Source: Rhizobiaceae bacterium
GTDB lineage: Bacteria; Pseudomonadota; Alphaproteobacteria; Rhizobiales; Rhizobiaceae
Reading direction: 5' to 3'
DNA: 15,682 bases
Assembly (NCBI GenBank): GCA_028865845.1
Contig: JAGWJK010000011.1
Coordinates: 1-15,682, forward strand
Shown here: piece by piece, positions 7,279 through 14,301 of the stretch
How positions within the stretch are numbered: the stretch's first letter is position 1
Layout of the letters: each line of letters starts with the position of its first letter
Notes under the pieces: generated by a model
Seen by the model: the letters and a program-made list of their open reading frames with translations, nothing else
What the model was told of the DNA's origin: nothing
The model's database searches: none
Position numbers and translations under genes: made by a program

Positions 7279-8337
7279 ATGGCAAGTGTCAGCATACAGA
7301 ATGTTCAGAAGCGTTTCGGCGCCGTCAATGTAATCCACAATATCAACGTCGATATTGGCGACGGCGAATTCGTCGTCCTGGTCGGCCCTTCGGGCTGCGG
7401 AAAATCGACACTGCTCAGAATGATCGCCGGCCTCGAAGAGGTCAGCGATGGCGAGATTCACATCGGCGCGCGTGAAGTCAGCAATCTTCCGGCGCGCGAC
7501 CGGGACATCGCCATGGTGTTCCAGAACTATGCGCTTTATCCGCACATGACCGTCGCCGACAATATGGGCTTCGCATTGAAGCTCAAGAAGGCTGACGCCG
7601 GCGATACCGCCGCACGGGTGACCAAGGCAGCGTCGATCCTCGGCCTTGAAAAACTGCTCGACCGCTATCCGCGCCAGCTCTCCGGCGGACAGCGGCAGCG
7701 CGTCGCCATGGGCCGCGCGCTTGTGCGCGATCCCAAGGTGTTCCTCTTCGACGAACCGCTCTCCAATCTCGATGCCAAGCTGCGCGTGCAGATGCGCGGC
7801 GAGATCAAGGCCATGCACCAGAGGATCGGCACGACGACGATCTACGTCACTCACGATCAGATCGAAGCCATGACGATGGCCGACAAGATCGTCGTGCTGC
7901 ATGACGGATTGATCGAGCAGGTCGGCGCGCCGCTCGAGCTCTACGACCACCCGGCCAATCTATTCGTTGCCGGTTTCATTGGCTCACCTTCGATGAACTT
8001 TATCGAAGGCAGGATCGAGGAAGGCGTCTTCCGCAGTAGCAAGGGCCTGATCTTGCCTCTGCCGAAAGGGACCCGCGCCGATCAATTGGGCGCCGCGCCG
8101 CTGGTCTATGGTATCCGCCCGGAACATATTCGCGTCGGCGAAACGGGCATAAAAGGCATCGCCGAGATCGTCGAGGGGACCGGATCAGAGATCTTTGCCA
8201 AGCTCGATTGCGGCGGCGAGGCGATCTCGTGCCTGTTCCGCGAAAGGCTGGATATTCGCTTCCGCGATACCGTCTCGATTTCGATCGACACCGATAGCGC
8301 GCATCTCTTCGACAAGGCGACCGGTAAGCGGCTATGA
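7279..8337 (+). CDS. CUT1 ABC transporter ATPase (MalK/UgpC family)
   Basis: A 352-residue ATPase that powers sugar import. Walker A is G36-P-S-G-C-G-K-S-T44, the Q-loop lies in M-V-F-Q-N-Y-A, the signature is L134-S-G-G-Q138, Walker B is V-F-L-F-D158-E159-P, the D-loop is S-N-L-D and the switch His is H192. The C-terminal third (about 240-352) is the OB/TOBE regulatory domain, including Y-G-I-R-P-E-H, as in MalK and UgpC. A GGGAGG about 10 nt upstream of the ATG supports the start. Some rhizobial MalK-type ATPases serve several importers, but this one sits directly with its permeases. Its TGA overlaps the kinase start by four bases (ATGA). Confidence 0.96.
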   Translation: MASVSIQNVQKRFGAVNVIHNINVDIGDGEFVVLVGPSGCGKSTLLRMIAGLEEVSDGEIHIGAREVSNLPARDRDIAMVFQNYALYPHMTVADNMGFALKLKKADAGDTAARVTKAASILGLEKLLDRYPRQLSGGQRQRVAMGRALVRDPKVFLFDEPLSNLDAKLRVQMRGEIKAMHQRIGTTTIYVTHDQIEAMTMADKIVVLHDGLIEQVGAPLELYDHPANLFVAGFIGSPSMNFIEGRIEEGVFRSSKGLILPLPKGTRADQLGAAPLVYGIRPEHIRVGETGIKGIAEIVEGTGSEIFAKLDCGGEAISCLFRERLDIRFRDTVSISIDTDSAHLFDKATGKRL

Positions 8338-9317
8338 TCTCGGCGGCAGCCTTCGAACGACCCGAGGGAAGGCCGCGGCGTGTGCTTTGCGTCGGCGCGG
8401 CCGTGCTCGATACGTTGTTTCGCGTTCGCACGATGCCGACCGGCCAAGGCAAGATCCTGCCCTACGACATGCTGCAGATCGCCGAAGGCATGGCGTCGAG
8501 TGCCGCTTATGCGGTCGCGCAATTGGGCGGATCGGCAAGCCTCTGGGGCGCGGTCGGCGACGACGAGACCGGTAGCCGCATCCTTTCGGATCTGAAGGCA
8601 TCAGGCATCGACACGGATGGCATGGTGCGTGTCGAAGGCGCCCGGTCGGCGGTCTCGACGATCCTGGTGGATGATGCCGGCGAGCGACTGATCGTTCCTT
8701 TCTACGATCCGCGCCTTCATGACGTCGTACCCTCGGTCAGCGCATCGGATATCGAGCCGTTCGACGCCGTGTTGGTCGACGTGCGCTGGCCGCAGATGGC
8801 GCTGAGGACACTCAAGGCGGCACGGGCCGCCGGCAAGCTTGCCATACTTGACGGCGACGTCGCGCCCGAAAGCATTCTGGAGTTACTGGTGCCGGCTGCC
8901 AGTCACGCGGTCTTTTCCGAGCCCGCAGCCAGACGGCTCTCAACGGAGGACCGGCTGCCCGACATCGTCGCGGCCCTGAAGCAGCGCTTCTCCCACGCTT
9001 TCATCTGCGTCACATCAGGCGAAAAAGGCTGCTGTTGGTTCGACGAGGAAAAGGGCCACGTCCTCCATATGCCGGCGCTTGCCGTCGATACCATCGACAC
9101 GCTTGCGGCCGGCGATATTTTCCACGGCGCCTTCGCACTGGCGATTGCCGAGCAGCAGCCGGTCGAACAGGCGATCCGCATCGCCTCCGTCGCCGCCGCA
9201 CTCAAATGCCAGGTCTTCGGCGGAAGAACCGGCGCGCCGACACGCGATGCGGTCAACGACTGTCTGCGGCAGGCGCAGCTCGTCAGCACGCTGGCAGCCG
9301 GGTCGTTCGAGACCTAG
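8334..9317 (+). CDS. PfkB-family carbohydrate kinase (ribokinase superfamily)
   Basis: A 327-residue sugar kinase. The N-terminal strand V-L-C-V-G-A-A-V-L-D-T starts the fold; a Gly-poor lid-like region follows at 44-60 (D-M-L-Q-I-A-E-G-M-A-S-S-A), where canonical members have G-G-x-x-x-N. The C-terminal signature is D255-T-L-A-A-G-D261-I-F-H-G-A, with D261 the catalytic base; the usual second Gly of D-T-x-G-A-G-D is Ala here. Start at 8334 overlaps the ATPase stop (ATGA), so it is the last gene of the operon, and a terminator-like hairpin follows at 9332. It probably phosphorylates the imported sugar or a keto-deoxy sugar acid made from it (KdgK-like) before cleavage by the DapA-like enzyme. 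The substrate is inferred only from context. Confidence 0.9.
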   Translation: MISAAAFERPEGRPRRVLCVGAAVLDTLFRVRTMPTGQGKILPYDMLQIAEGMASSAAYAVAQLGGSASLWGAVGDDETGSRILSDLKASGIDTDGMVRVEGARSAVSTILVDDAGERLIVPFYDPRLHDVVPSVSASDIEPFDAVLVDVRWPQMALRTLKAARAAGKLAILDGDVAPESILELLVPAASHAVFSEPAARRLSTEDRLPDIVAALKQRFSHAFICVTSGEKGCCWFDEEKGHVLHMPALAVDTIDTLAAGDIFHGAFALAIAEQQPVEQAIRIASVAAALKCQVFGGRTGAPTRDAVNDCLRQAQLVSTLAAGSFET

Positions 9318-9331
9318 TCCGCCTCCCAAGA

Positions 9332-9367
9332 CAGCGGGCATATCCGATAGACATCCCGCTGCTTTTT
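9332..9367 (+). terminator. Rho-independent terminator of the sugar operon
   Basis: A 7-bp GC-rich stem, CAGCGGG (9332-9338) with CCCGCTG (9355-9361), encloses a 16-nt loop and is followed after one C by TTTTT (9363-9367). It begins 14 bp after the kinase stop, in the convergent interval before the leftward gene at 9443. Confidence 0.6.
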
Positions 9368-9435
9368 CCTGGCCCCTAACATTGACCGGCAGCGGTCAGA
9401 TTGCGTGTCACGGCTCAGACGACGACGCGCAGAAC

Positions 9436-9458
9436 GTGCCCCTCAAAACGAGGGGCAC
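9436..9458. terminator. Perfect 9-bp hairpin containing the stop codon of the leftward gene
   Basis: GTGCCCCTC (9436-9444) pairs perfectly with GAGGGGCAC (9450-9458) around a 5-nt loop. The stop codon of the leftward exported-protein gene (9443-9445) lies at the stem-loop junction, so the last codons form one arm. TTT follows on the plus strand; no T-run follows on the minus strand. It could block read-through from either side or protect the 3' end of the leftward message. Confidence 0.45.
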
Positions 9459-10021
9459 TTTGCAAGCGCACGGCGGATGCCGTCGGCGGTTCCTTCGAGA
9501 TCGAAGACAAAGTCGTATTTGAGATTGCTGGAAGCGACATCGATGCCGTCGCTGGTTTCGAGTACCGATGCCAATTTGGCAGCGGCAGCGCCCGACACCA
9601 CAAATGCCTCATCGAGAGGCTGCGCGCTGGCTGCATCGCGATCGACATAGGTGGCGGCGAAGTCATTCGTCCTGCTGCTGTTGAACTTGTTGGTCAGGAA
9701 GGACAGGGCGCCCAGCTTTTCGGAGGTTAGGCGAACTTCGACGAGAGCACCCGGACGATGCGTGTAGACCGGGCCCGAAGTCAAAGTCACGTCATAGGAA
9801 AACTCCACTTCCGGCGCATTGCCGGTGCAGGACGCGCGAAGGAGCATGCTCGGATAGGCCACAGCGGCGAGCGCATCGCCGTCGTAAGTTTTTGCTGATG
9901 CGATAGCGCCGTCGCCAAGCATATTCATGTTCGGCATGTCGTTGGCCCCGACACTGGCGGCAAGCGCGCAGCCGAGAGCGAGGAAGGCAACGGTCGCGAT
10001 GATGGAGATAACGGATTTCAT
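9443..10021 (-). CDS. Exported protein of unknown function
   Basis: A 192-residue protein with a clear signal peptide: K2, a hydrophobic core at about 4-22 and likely cleavage after A22 or A26. C18 is in L-G-C but the preceding residue does not make a convincing lipobox. The mature part is soluble, rich in beta-forming Val/Thr/Ser, and has only two cysteines (C65 in A-S-C-T and C189 in A-K-C-P), which could join N- and C-terminal parts by a disulfide. The end, with Y-D-F-V-F-D-L-E-G followed by an Ile/Arg/Ala-rich helix and C, recalls small periplasmic proteins of rhizobia, but I recognise no named family. GGAGGG lies 10 nt before the ATG. It is probably an independent transcription unit, with phased CAA repeats about 60 nt upstream of the start. 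Confidence 0.75.
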   Translation of the reverse strand: MKSVISIIATVAFLALGCALAASVGANDMPNMNMLGDGAIASAKTYDGDALAAVAYPSMLLRASCTGNAPEVEFSYDVTLTSGPVYTHRPGALVEVRLTSEKLGALSFLTNKFNSSRTNDFAATYVDRDAASAQPLDEAFVVSGAAAAKLASVLETSDGIDVASSNLKYDFVFDLEGTADGIRRALAKCPSF

Positions 10022-10080
10022 TGCTTTAAGACCCTCCGGTTTTGATGGGAAGGTTGTACGTCGCCGCCTCGTGGAGGACG

Positions 10081-10108
10081 ATTGTGCGGGCTTGTGGCGT
10101 GTTGCTGC
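10081..10108 (-). promoter_or_regulatory. Three 10-bp-phased RCAA motifs upstream of the exported-protein gene
   Basis: Read on the minus strand, GCAAC, ACAAG and ACAAT occur in that order with their CAA cores exactly 10 bp apart (plus-strand TTG at 10102, 10092 and 10082). The last repeat ends 60 nt before the ATG at 10021. This is a degenerate version of the GCAAT triplets seen upstream of the genes starting at 11459 and 15160. Confidence 0.35.
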
Positions 10109-10119
10109 GAAAGGGTGAC

Positions 10120-10878
10120 TTACGGGTCGCCATCACGTTGGGATATATCTGCGATGGCTCGCAAAGCTGCAGCGGCGACATCCGAGGGGTCGATCGTCCA
10201 TCGGTCGAACCATATAGCCGACAGCCTGACGGACTCGGCGGCGGATCGGGCAGCGTCGTACTCATCCGGCCAGGACGCGGATCCCGCAGCCGCTTGAGCC
10301 GCCATTGCGGCCGCTATCGTCTTCCACGTCGCGTAATCTTGCGGGTCCCATTCCAGCGACCTCATGAACGAACGCGCGGCAACCTCGGCCGTCACCCATT
10401 CGCGTTCGTCAACAGCCTGGGTCAGCGCTCGCCGGTGGAGCTCGATCACATGCGAAACCACTTGTTCGGCCACTCCAGCGCTGAGCATTACCATCCGGAG
10501 GACATCCACATGAAATAGATGCAGCGCCGTTTGCCAATCGACCTCGGCGGGACACACCGCGATTGCAGCGGCAATGTCGATGTGGAATGCCCTCCCCACT
10601 TCGTCGGGGAGCTTTTCAAAGATGTAACATTGAAACTGCGCCAGCCACTCCGGATATCCATAATATTCGGCGACCACCCGGCACGGCTGCGCAACCGCCG
10701 CGAACGCCTCCCGGCCCGTCACGATGTCGTGGAGATGGCAGCCGATGGAGCAGCCGCAAAATCCCTCGGCGTAGTCGCCGAACGTTCCCTTGCGCAGGAT
10801 ATCCGACGCGACATGGCCTCGCGCCCGTTCGAGCAATTCATTTTTTCTGTGGTTCATCGTTGAGACCGTCCCGCTCAT
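10120..10878 (-). CDS. Cytosolic protein of unknown function with Cys-x-Cys/His motif
   Basis: A 252-residue protein without signal peptide or membrane segment. The N-terminal half holds a Cys/His cluster, C41-G-C43-S-I-G-C47-H-L-H50, then Y72-Y-G-Y-P-E-W-L-A and I-F-E-K-L-P-D-E-V. From memory, this order (G-C-x-x-G-C, then W-L-A, then I-F-E-x-L-P) recurs in an uncharacterised bacterial family; the function is unknown. The Cys/His residues could bind a metal. The C-terminal half (about 155-252) is alpha-helical and Ala-rich, with W177-D-P-Q-D-Y-A-T-W. The start at 10878 is chosen because its ATGA overlaps the stop of the upstream exported-protein gene, implying translational coupling; M8 at 10857 is an alternative. 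The frame stays open to 10992, but that part lies inside the neighbour. Confidence 0.75.
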   Translation of the reverse strand: MSGTVSTMNHRKNELLERARGHVASDILRKGTFGDYAEGFCGCSIGCHLHDIVTGREAFAAVAQPCRVVAEYYGYPEWLAQFQCYIFEKLPDEVGRAFHIDIAAAIAVCPAEVDWQTALHLFHVDVLRMVMLSAGVAEQVVSHVIELHRRALTQAVDEREWVTAEVAARSFMRSLEWDPQDYATWKTIAAAMAAQAAAGSASWPDEYDAARSAAESVRLSAIWFDRWTIDPSDVAAAALRAIADISQRDGDP

Positions 10879-11459
10879 TTTGCGAAAATCTGGTGGAACG
10901 CGCTGTTCGTCTCCGCATCCTCCTCCAGAAGGAGCGTCAGTTCGTGGCCGCCGGCGTCCTTCATGCGGATACCGACCGATTTCGACTGGCACAGTGCCGC
11001 CATATTGCTTCTGCGCTCATCCGGCGCGTCGACCAGCCCGATCATATAGACGGTGTCGCTCACCTTGGCGGGCACGGCGGCGAGCGGCGTGGTCTTATCG
11101 CCGACAGCGGCAACGCCTTCGATCTCGGCAATGCCGCCGAATGCATTTGCCGGCTGTTGTTTGAACGTCAGCTCGATCACATGGCTCGCCGGCAGCGATA
11201 CGGTGAAATTCCTTCGGAAGGAAACCGTCAGACCGAGTTGATGGTCAGGAATGCTGACGTCAGCTTGGATACCGTCGGCCGGCAAAAAGGAGTTCATCGC
11301 TATCGGAGACCAGGTGACGGTGCCTTCGGCTGACTGATCACAATTCTTCGTGCCCGTGCACAGAAGCGCCTTTTGCGGTCCCGATGCCGCTGCCGGCTGG
11401 ATGCTGACGCTTCCGAGCGCGACAAAAATGATTGCTGCACGCATGAAATTCTTGCGCAA
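10875..11459 (-). CDS. Exported protein, conserved alphaproteobacterial family of unknown function, TTG start
   Basis: A 194-residue protein starting at TTG 11459, supported by AAGGGAG at 11468-11474 with an 8-nt spacer; the next ATG (11444) has no such site. The product begins with a basic n-region (R-K-N-F-M-R), a hydrophobic core and A-A-A-S, a good Sec signal. The mature part contains S-F-R-R-N-F-T-V-S-L-P-A-S-H-V-I-E, then G-G-I-A-E-I-E-G-V, P-L-A-A-V-P-A-K-V and Y-M-I-G-L. I recall this order (R-R-N, then L-P-A-S-H-x-I-E, then G-I-A-E-x-x-G, then V-K-V and I-G-L) as the C-terminal domain of a family common in Bradyrhizobium and Rhizobium with no assigned function. The last codons overlap the ATG of the Cys/His protein. 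A GCAAT triplet lies 90 nt upstream. Confidence 0.78.
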   Translation of the reverse strand: MRKNFMRAAIIFVALGSVSIQPAAASGPQKALLCTGTKNCDQSAEGTVTWSPIAMNSFLPADGIQADVSIPDHQLGLTVSFRRNFTVSLPASHVIELTFKQQPANAFGGIAEIEGVAAVGDKTTPLAAVPAKVSDTVYMIGLVDAPDERRSNMAALCQSKSVGIRMKDAGGHELTLLLEEDAETNSAFHQIFAK

Positions 11460-11548
11460 GATGCGAACTCCCTTGTGTGAAACCGGCCCCGCCTGTCGCA
11501 AGGGCTTTTCGTTTGGTTTCAGGGTGTTCTGATGCGGCGTCGGCGGCA

Positions 11549-11573
11549 ATTGCCGAGCATTGCGTCCTATTGC
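11549..11573 (-). promoter_or_regulatory. Three GCAAT motifs phased at exactly 10 bp
   Basis: On the minus strand GCAAT begins at 11573, 11563 and 11553, reading toward the gene that starts at 11459. The repeat unit is approximately (C/G)GCAAT-N4. The copy nearest the gene lies within a perfect 12-bp palindrome, CGGCAATTGCCG (11544-11555). The spacing matches one helical turn, as for tandem binding of an OmpR/PhoB-class response regulator. The same arrangement occurs at 15075-15099. Confidence 0.55.
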
Positions 11574-11604
11574 GTTCCGGTCTCAGCGTCGCGAAACGAT
11601 GCTG

Positions 11605-12579
11605 CTACACCGCCTCTTGCTCGGACGGCATGGCGACGATGTAATCCGCCATTGCGACAGCCACCGCCGGATCGCGCCGCTCGATCGCGCGGCTGACATT
11701 GGTCAGGAACCGGATCGATGCCGCCTCGTCCAGCCTCGCCGGCGGCGGCGTTTCATCCGTATTTCGGCGCGGATCAAGCCGCGGATCGATCCGCCGGAAA
11801 GTCTGCGGATCCCGGATCAGCACCGCGACGGCCCGGTAGCGGCCTGGCTGCGGCAGCACTGCGACCGGCTGCGGGAAAAGCTCGGCAACGCCGTTGACGG
11901 CCTTCAGCGGAAATGGCGAGGCCATCCAAAGAAATGTCTCGGGGAAGCGTTGCTCCCAGACCCTGAGGCCGATCGAGGCCGCGTCGCGACGCAGGAAGAC
12001 GTAGGCAAAGGGCTGCTGACCTCGACCATCGGGCATCGCGCCCTTGATCGAGAACTGCCCGAAATGCCGCCCTGGTTCGAAGACGGTCGGATTGCCGTCG
12101 TCCCCCTCGGGCATGAAGGGTGCGAACGACCGTTCGTTCGTCGTCCTCTCGATCATCAGGCTGATATCATCAGACTTCAAACCCGGCTGCGGCGCCAAGG
12201 CGTCGATCAAATCCCGGTGCAATTGGTCCAGCCTGTCGGGGTCGGGGTTCGGCGACAGGCTGACAAGCTTGCGCACGAAATCGAAAAGCGAGGATTCCGC
12301 AAGGTCTATAGCGGTGATCGCGAGTGGACCCAGCGGCTCCTTCATCGATCGCAGCGCTCGGTGCGCCAAAGCCTGCTTGTTGATGCGCTCCGCCATCAGC
12401 TGCAGCGTATCCAGCGGCACGCCCTGATCGCCGCTCAGCATTTTGGAGAAGGTCTGGGCACCATTGTCCTGCCCTAGCCCGAAAGCCCCGCGCGCCAGTT
12501 CAGCATCGGTAGGAGCAAAATCGAAGAAGTTACGAAACGCCTTCCACTTCAGGTTCAACGTTGCAATTTTCGCTGCCAT
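11605..12579 (-). CDS. Soluble protein of unknown function with possible HTH-like N-terminal segment
   Basis: A 324-residue protein with no signal peptide or membrane helices. The start at 12579 begins M-A-A-K-I-A-T-L-N-L; the frame is open to 13278, but the extension runs into the neighbouring gene and is Arg/Cys-rich in the overlap, so it is not used. The ribosome-binding site is only a modest GAGAGAAG. Residues about 24-69 (D25-A-E-L-A-R, T43-F-S-K-M-L-S-G-D, L57-T-L-Q-L-M-A-E-R-I-N, approximate) resemble a short lambda-repressor-like helix-turn-helix, but this is weak. The C-terminal portion (about 130-324) is mixed alpha/beta with many Pro/Arg and includes F-A-Y-V-F-L-R-R-D and two W-containing strands. 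An 18-bp inverted repeat lies directly upstream. I do not recognise the family. Confidence 0.75.
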   Translation of the reverse strand: MAAKIATLNLKWKAFRNFFDFAPTDAELARGAFGLGQDNGAQTFSKMLSGDQGVPLDTLQLMAERINKQALAHRALRSMKEPLGPLAITAIDLAESSLFDFVRKLVSLSPNPDPDRLDQLHRDLIDALAPQPGLKSDDISLMIERTTNERSFAPFMPEGDDGNPTVFEPGRHFGQFSIKGAMPDGRGQQPFAYVFLRRDAASIGLRVWEQRFPETFLWMASPFPLKAVNGVAELFPQPVAVLPQPGRYRAVAVLIRDPQTFRRIDPRLDPRRNTDETPPPARLDEAASIRFLTNVSRAIERRDPAVAVAMADYIVAMPSEQEAV

Positions 12580-12592
12580 CGATCGCTTCTCT

Positions 12593-12610
12593 CTTTGCGC
12601 TGATGCAAAG
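12593..12610. repeat. Inverted repeat CTTTGC-N6-GCAAAG just upstream of the start at 12579
   Basis: Perfect 6-bp arms at 12593-12598 and 12605-12610 lie 14 nt before the ATG. They could be an operator (possibly autoregulatory, if the encoded protein binds DNA) or a small mRNA hairpin that limits ribosome access. No other copy was noticed in the window. Confidence 0.35.
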
Positions 12611-12782
12611 CCAACCGGCCGCCGAAGCCCGAAAGATTGACGATCTCCCGCCAAGGCCTCGATACGGCAATGATCATCCCCGTCATGGATCCTAGAAATA
12701 GACGTTTTGAGAAAATCATGCCACAGCGAATTCAACTGATCCGGCCGGTACCAGGACCTATTCTCGCGGGTCCAGTCCTGTG

Positions 12783-14216
12783 TCACGGCCGGTGCCCCAC
12801 GCCATCGAAAGCGGATGCTACCAGCGACGCCCTTTCCAACCGCCCCTGCCAAAAGCGATAGGGTTCGCCCGGTTGCAGCCCGTCGATGCCAACGACACCG
12901 GCAGCGATGCGGGTGATGCCGGACGACCGATCGATGGCGACGAGAAGGCTTCCCTCCTTGCCGGAAACGCAGCCCGTCTCCGTCACCGCAACGCTGCCCA
13001 TACCGACCCGAATATTGGCACTGTCTCCGATCGCGATACTGTCGCTTCCGGCATCGATTTCGGCATGCCCAAGCGCGTAGGCCGCACTTCCCGATCCGGA
13101 TGCCACGTGCTTGTTGCGGCCAAGCGCCACCGCCAATCCATGATCCCCACTTAGTGCCTTGCCGTTTCTCTTGCCTGTGCTGAACGCGATGCCGCCGTGG
13201 CCTGCCGATGCCAAACCGCCCTCGTCGGCAACCGCAATGCCGGTATCGCCGACCTCGGCGGTACCGCATCCGCAGCACGCCCAGCCGCCACGCCCCGCCA
13301 AGGCCACGTCACCCAACTCCGAAGCAAAAACCACGGCATCATTTCCGCCAACCGTCAGACCGGCACCAGCGATGCCGCTGCAATCAAGACCGTGGTCGGA
13401 AAGAAACGTGAGCATATTGGCACGGAACGCCGAGAAAAGATGCTCGCCACCCGAAATCCCGACGGCGCCCAGCGGGACGTCACCGTCAACCTCCGCATCG
13501 CTTACGCGTAGAAGTTCCCAATAGTCTTCCTCCTTCAAGCCGGCAGCGACAGCATCGCCGCGACACATCATCAGGCCGCGGGCGTTGCCGGCCGCACGGA
13601 GGACAGTCCTGTCCTCGCGCGGATCGAAGGCCGCCGGCGTATCGATCCCAACGATCTCTTCTGCCGGCTGACCATCAAAGGGCTGGCCATCTTCCTCTTC
13701 CTCGTCCCAACCAAAGGTTCCTACCGGCTGTGTCATCACGACTATGGAGCCGACGTAGTCGAGATGGGTCAAAGTTCTATCGGCTTCGGCAACTGCGATG
13801 CGATAGGAAAACCTGTCTTCATCGACCGCGTTGTCCATGAAGATGGCGACCGCGCCGGGTGCGAGATCGAGTACCGCTCCCTCGACGAAACCTTTGCGAA
13901 CAACGGCAAGGCCGTCATCGCCGAGCGCAACGCGCCGAACGTCGTTGAGCGCGACGATCGTTCCTCGATTGCCGGCCGCCAGGCTCTCGGCACCATTCAT
14001 CGCAACGGCCAAACCGAGGTGACCGGCAACGGCCGATGCGGTTGCGGCCCTGACGATGACGATGCCGCTTTCATCAGCTTCGGCATGCAGCACATCGCTC
14101 GCCGCAACGACGATGCCGTCAGAGGCCAACCGCCTCGCGAAACGTTCGCGAGACGGCATGGCTGAGGTCGGCTTCTCAGCGCTTTTCGGCGCTTCATTTT
14201 TTGAACTTTCACTCAT
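12783..14216 (-). CDS. Large beta-solenoid-like repeat protein (YadA-head-like repeats), no signal peptide
   Basis: A 477-residue acidic, Gly/Ala/Val-rich protein. Two repeat blocks, about 33-150 and 280-440, are built from short G-x-x-G-h-A-h-A-x-x-G-x-A units; A389-G-S-D-S-I-A-I-G-D-S-A and G405-M-G-S-V-A-V resemble YadA head repeats, so a left-handed beta-roll or beta-helix is likely. Between the blocks are an acidic linker (D171-E-E-E-E-D) and a globular insert (about 190-280). The second block has a Cys cluster (C314, C315, C317). It ends with G-S-L-L-V-A-I-D, G-V-V-G-I-D-G, P-G-E-P-Y, an ending I associate with phage or plasmid-type uncharacterised DUF7666-like repeat proteins (low confidence). 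There is no signal peptide or membrane anchor. GGAGG lies 5 nt before the ATG. The upstream membrane-protein gene is 80 bp away, so they may share a message. Confidence 0.8.
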   Translation of the reverse strand: MSESSKNEAPKSAEKPTSAMPSRERFARRLASDGIVVAASDVLHAEADESGIVIVRAATASAVAGHLGLAVAMNGAESLAAGNRGTIVALNDVRRVALGDDGLAVVRKGFVEGAVLDLAPGAVAIFMDNAVDEDRFSYRIAVAEADRTLTHLDYVGSIVVMTQPVGTFGWDEEEEDGQPFDGQPAEEIVGIDTPAAFDPREDRTVLRAAGNARGLMMCRGDAVAAGLKEEDYWELLRVSDAEVDGDVPLGAVGISGGEHLFSAFRANMLTFLSDHGLDCSGIAGAGLTVGGNDAVVFASELGDVALAGRGGWACCGCGTAEVGDTGIAVADEGGLASAGHGGIAFSTGKRNGKALSGDHGLAVALGRNKHVASGSGSAAYALGHAEIDAGSDSIAIGDSANIRVGMGSVAVTETGCVSGKEGSLLVAIDRSSGITRIAAGVVGIDGLQPGEPYRFWQGRLERASLVASAFDGVGHRP

Positions 14217-14278
14217 GCCAACCTCCAGGCTTTTTGCGGTTACGAAGCAATATACGAATGCGCTCGTGTCCAGATGAA

Positions 14279-14301
14279 ACTGATCGATCCGAAAGATCAG
14301 T
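14279..14301 (-). terminator. Weak hairpin after the membrane-protein gene
   Basis: ACTGATC and GATCAGT (plus-strand 14279-14285 and 14295-14301) form a 7-bp stem with a 9-nt loop, overlapping the stop codon of the leftward membrane-protein gene. On the minus strand the stem is followed by only two further T residues, so termination would be partial at best and the message may continue into the repeat-protein gene. Confidence 0.3.

Noticed and set aside
6313..7950. Long (545-codon) open frame on the minus strand across permease 2 and the ATPase
   Set aside because: It lies antisense to two strongly recognised ABC genes, its translation is rich in His/Asp/Arg without any fold pattern, and such frames arise from codon bias in GC-rich genes.
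11605..13278. Longer 557-codon version of the protein starting at 12579
   Set aside because: The extra N-terminal part overlaps the repeat-protein gene and is Arg/Cys/Gly-rich in the overlap. The piece in the gap (12580-12782) has no third-position GC preference, so ATG 12579 is used.
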